Positions 6,738 to 9,241 of a stretch of DNA of 9,241 nucleotides are shown here, piece by piece. How positions within the stretch are numbered: the stretch's first letter is position 1; each line of letters starts with the position of its first letter. Under the pieces are notes generated by a model. It was not told the DNA's origin, ran no database searches, and saw nothing but the letters and a program-made list of their open reading frames with translations. The stretch spans positions 1-9,241 of the forward strand of contig JAUVIG010000127.1 in the NCBI GenBank assembly GCA_030592825.1, given 5' to 3'. This DNA comes from Chlorobiota bacterium. Its GTDB lineage: Bacteria > Bacteroidota > Bacteroidia > Bacteroidales > JAADGE01. The position numbers and the translations under genes were made by a program.

Positions 6738-9241
6738 ATGAAATCAAAAATTAATTTATACATTTTATTATTAAACTGTATTTTTATACTTTTTTACACC
6801 AATTCAAAAGCACAAACACCTATAGAAAACCCTGAAGATTGGATTTGTATATTTGAAGATAATTTTGATGATTTAGACACAGATATTTGGACTGTAAGAA
6901 CCGGTAAGGGGAGATATGAGGAGTATTGGTCTAAAGATATGGTTGAGTTAGACACAGTTTTAGGTCACTTAAAATTATCTGCACAAGAAGTAGATCCTTC
7001 AAGTAATCCATATGGGAAATGTTATAAAGCTTCTGAGGTTTATATGGGAGATTTTGGAGATGAAAGTATTGGTAATTATAAGTATGGTTATTTTGAAGCA
7101 AGATGCAAAATGCCAAGGGGTTATGGTTTTTTTACTTCAATATGGTTATCTGTGAAAAACGGTAATGGTAGGTATAAACAATGGCCACCTGAAATTGATA
7201 TATTTGAAATCGAAAAGGGAGATAACGAGGATCCAAATACTGCTACATGCTTTGAGCATTATACAAGCACAAATCATTATATCAATGCTAATGATAGAGG
7301 AGATTCTTATCGTGATTCTCCAATAGTTATTGATGATGATTTCTATAGTGAATGGCATACAGTAGGTTTAGTATGGTCTCCTGATGAGATAACTTTTTTT
7401 CTGGATGGTGAAATTATTGGCACAACAGATGTTAATATTGTGCATTTTGATTTGCGTCCTGCAATATCGTTCCAAATAAGTTCGCACTTACCAAATAGCA
7501 ACACAAATTTCAGTGAAAAATTTATTATTGATTATTTCAAAATTTATAAACACCTTAATGCATTAGATTCCAAAAAGAAATGGAATAAAGCATGGGGGAA
7601 TTGTTATAATTATCATAATGGCCTAACTTTATGTAATATAGAGGATGAGAATCAATGGTATATAAATTCAGATGATAAGTTTTTTTCTGGCGATTATGAT
7701 GGTGATAATATAGATGAATTAATGTGTTTTTCTGAATCAGGATTTAGCAAATTAATTGAACTTGCATCTGCTGATTGGATAAGTGTGTGGGGTAATGGAG
7801 GGGAAGGCACAATATCTTATTGGAATCTAAACATAAATGACAAAATAATTAACGGTGATTTTGACGGTGACGGGCATGATGATTTAATGTTTTTCAGCCC
7901 TAATGCTAAGTATTCTGCTTTACTAAAATATGATGGGGATTGGTTTCATAGCTGGGGTAATAATGGAACTTACAAAATACCTTATTGGCGAAGTACCCAA
8001 ATTGGATACTGGAATATGAATATAAATGATTCCTACTTCTCAGGTGATTTTGACGGTGATGGTTCTGATGAACTTTTATGTATTTCACATGATTTTAAAT
8101 ACGCAAAATTATTAAACTACTATGATGGTGAATGGTATAATGAATGGGGGAATGGAGGTTCATATTCAATTGGTGCTTGGAACCTCAACTCCGGAGATAA
8201 ATTCGTTATTGGTAACTTTAATGGAGGAATCCGAGAAGAATTGTTTTGTGTATCTAATTATACTGAACATTGTAAAGTTTTAAAATATGAATCAGGTAAT
8301 TGGTCTACAATATGGGGTAATAATGGATCGGACTGGATTGACACATGGCATATAGGTCAAAATGATAGGTTTTATTCAGGTGATTTTAATGATGATAATC
8401 AAGATGAGCTTTTTTGTTTTTCCAATACTGGATATTCTAAAATATTAAATTTTGAAAATAGTGAATTTTCATGGCTTTGGGGAAATGAAGGTGATTATTT
8501 TATTGGAGATTGGGGTATCAAACAGGATGATCATGTTATTGTTGGAGATTTTGAAAATGGTGCACTATATGATGCTTCTGAATTTATTTTACTTATTAGA
8601 GGAAGTAATGATTGGACAATACCGGGGAATAATCAATCAGAATATAGAGCGGGTATGTATTTCTCACCTGTTTGTAAAAGTGGTGTACTATTAGATCATA
8701 CTAATTATTATCATCAAATTCCTTATTCTACGGGTTTTGAGGATGGATTTGACGAGTATTGGACAAAGAAAAGTTCTAATAACGGTTTAATTCAAATAAC
8801 TAATGAATTTTCGCCATATAACGGACAAAAACATTTGACTTTATCTCCCCGAAATGTAACTTATTCGCAAAATGAAGCCAGATTGCATTTAGATTTATCA
8901 AACTTAAAATACATAAGTGGTAAATTGCATCTAAGATTTTACTGGAAAGATTTTGGAGATGAATATCATCATGCTTATGATGGAGTATTTTTTTCTGATA
9001 ATGGTGGTGGAAATTATACCAAAGTAATTGATTTGGACGGTACTCAATATATAAATAATCAATGGTATTCATTTGATTTTAATATGACTAATTTAATTAA
9101 TTCAAATAGTTTGAATTTTACTTCAGAGTTTATTGTCAAATTTAATCAATATGATAATTATAGTTTACCTACTGATGGATTTGCCTTTGATGATATTGAG
9201 GTTAAGTTAATTAATGATATAATTATTATTAGTGACAAATC
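6738..9241 (+). CDS. Secreted GH16-family glycoside hydrolase with FG-GAP/VCBS-like repeats and a jelly-roll domain (C-terminus beyond window)
   Basis: The frame stays open for 834 codons to the window edge. The signal peptide (1-25) ends SKA before Q26. Residues about 36-271 form a GH16 catalytic domain: FEDNFDDLDTDIW near the start, YGYFEARCKMP (116-126), the catalytic motif EIDIFE (152-157; nucleophile Glu152, Asp154, acid/base Glu157), EWHTVGLVWSPDEITFFLDG (205-224), and a closing FIIDYFKIYK. The family cleaves beta-1,3/1,4-glucans or galactans such as laminarin, agar or carrageenan; the exact substrate cannot be read here. Residues about 281-628 form six units each opening with WGNxG and holding a GDFDGDGxDEL calcium-type loop. 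Residues about 662-822 form a jelly-roll/MAM-like domain seen in type IX-secreted proteins (YSTGFEDG ... KFNQYDNYSLPTDGFAFDDI). A sorting domain is expected downstream. It probably acts outside the cell on algal or plant polysaccharide. The ATG at 6738 directly precedes the signal peptide. Confidence 0.88.
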   Translation, partial: MKSKINLYILLLNCIFILFYTNSKAQTPIENPEDWICIFEDNFDDLDTDIWTVRTGKGRYEEYWSKDMVELDTVLGHLKLSAQEVDPSSNPYGKCYKASEVYMGDFGDESIGNYKYGYFEARCKMPRGYGFFTSIWLSVKNGNGRYKQWPPEIDIFEIEKGDNEDPNTATCFEHYTSTNHYINANDRGDSYRDSPIVIDDDFYSEWHTVGLVWSPDEITFFLDGEIIGTTDVNIVHFDLRPAISFQISSHLPNSNTNFSEKFIIDYFKIYKHLNALDSKKKWNKAWGNCYNYHNGLTLCNIEDENQWYINSDDKFFSGDYDGDNIDELMCFSESGFSKLIELASADWISVWGNGGEGTISYWNLNINDKIINGDFDGDGHDDLMFFSPNAKYSALLKYDGDWFHSWGNNGTYKIPYWRSTQIGYWNMNINDSYFSGDFDGDGSDELLCISHDFKYAKLLNYYDGEWYNEWGNGGSYSIGAWNLNSGDKFVIGNFNGGIREELFCVSNYTEHCKVLKYESGNWSTIWGNNGSDWIDTWHIGQNDRFYSGDFNDDNQDELFCFSNTGYSKILNFENSEFSWLWGNEGDYFIGDWGIKQDDHVIVGDFENGALYDASEFILLIRGSNDWTIPGNNQSEYRAGMYFSPVCKSGVLLDHTNYYHQIPYSTGFEDGFDEYWTKKSSNNGLIQITNEFSPYNGQKHLTLSPRNVTYSQNEARLHLDLSNLKYISGKLHLRFYWKDFGDEYHHAYDGVFFSDNGGGNYTKVIDLDGTQYINNQWYSFDFNMTNLINSNSLNFTSEFIVKFNQYDNYSLPTDGFAFDDIEVKLINDIIIISDK
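7578..8621 (+). repeat. Six-unit WGNxG / GDFDGDGxDEL protein repeat within the GH16 gene
   Basis: Units of about 55-70 residues begin near residues 281, 351, 406, 470, 526 and 581. The shared plan is WGNxG, a W(N/H)(L/I/M) strand, Dx(F/Y)xxG, the loop DFDGDGxDEL, a Ser/Cys-containing strand, a K(L/I/V)L strand and a Trp near the end. The Asp-rich loops are intact in units 2 (373-383) and 3 (436-446), near-intact in 1 (318-328) and 5 (548-558), and eroded in 4 (GNFNGGIREEL) and 6 (GDFENGALYD). This is the FG-GAP/VCBS style of calcium-stabilised propeller blade. Six or seven such blades would form one closed propeller, perhaps binding carbohydrate or another surface partner. Confidence 0.75.

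Noticed and set aside
6931..8088. Three minus-strand open frames of 60-70 codons
   Set aside because: They are antisense to the GH16 gene, which has catalytic motifs and repeats in its own frame; the His/Tyr-rich antisense products look like shadows.
8452..8694. Plus-strand open frame of 80 codons in another frame
   Set aside because: It overlaps the last propeller unit of the GH16 protein out of frame and shows no domain pattern.
8800..9072. Minus-strand open frame of 90 codons
   Set aside because: It is antisense to the jelly-roll domain of the GH16 protein, with no motif and no promoter signal.

Overview
The window looks like chromosomal DNA of a member of the phylum Bacteroidota, probably an environmental Bacteroidales- or Marinilabiliales-type relative. 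The signs are very AT-rich DNA, genes almost without Shine-Dalgarno sequences but with A-rich leaders, TAnnTTTG-type promoter elements, and signal peptides cleaved just before glutamine (six of six secreted proteins here). The layout also fits: outer-membrane barrels and a large secreted multidomain polysaccharidase of the kind exported by the type IX secretion system. I saw no rRNA, tRNA, CRISPR array, transposase or phage gene. The longest stretch without a gene is 278 bases.

Positions 1-1168 (minus strand) hold a two-gene unit. A FecE/BtuD/HmuV-like ABC transporter ATPase is followed 5 bases later by a secreted protein that runs off the left edge of the window. No permease or binding protein lies beside the ATPase. 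A divergent intergenic region (1169-1446) carries a direct-plus-inverted repeat and a good Bacteroidota promoter facing right.

Positions 1447-4770 encode the most striking protein, of 1107 residues: signal peptide, an M-A type metallopeptidase-like domain whose HExxH zinc motif is lost, a TolB/WD40-like beta-propeller, and a C-terminal Omp85/BamA-like outer-membrane barrel. Positions 4885-6108 hold two tandem paralogues, small secreted barrel-like proteins sharing a TTGxGxSFRHW motif. They are separated by an unusual 72-base palindromic element with an 8-base period.

Positions 6288-6599 encode a signal peptide plus the beginning of an SBBP/delta-60-like beta-propeller protein that stops abruptly, probably the remnant of a longer gene. 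From 6738 to the right edge an open frame encodes a secreted GH16-family glycoside hydrolase with catalytic motif EIDIFE, a six-unit FG-GAP/VCBS-like repeat region with WGNxG signatures, and a jelly-roll/MAM-like domain. The gene continues past the window, where a type IX sorting domain would be expected.

Functionally this is a cell-envelope neighbourhood: nutrient import, outer-membrane biogenesis or transport, and extracellular polysaccharide attack. Nothing in the sequence proves that the genes form one pathway; apart from the minus-strand pair they look separately transcribed.
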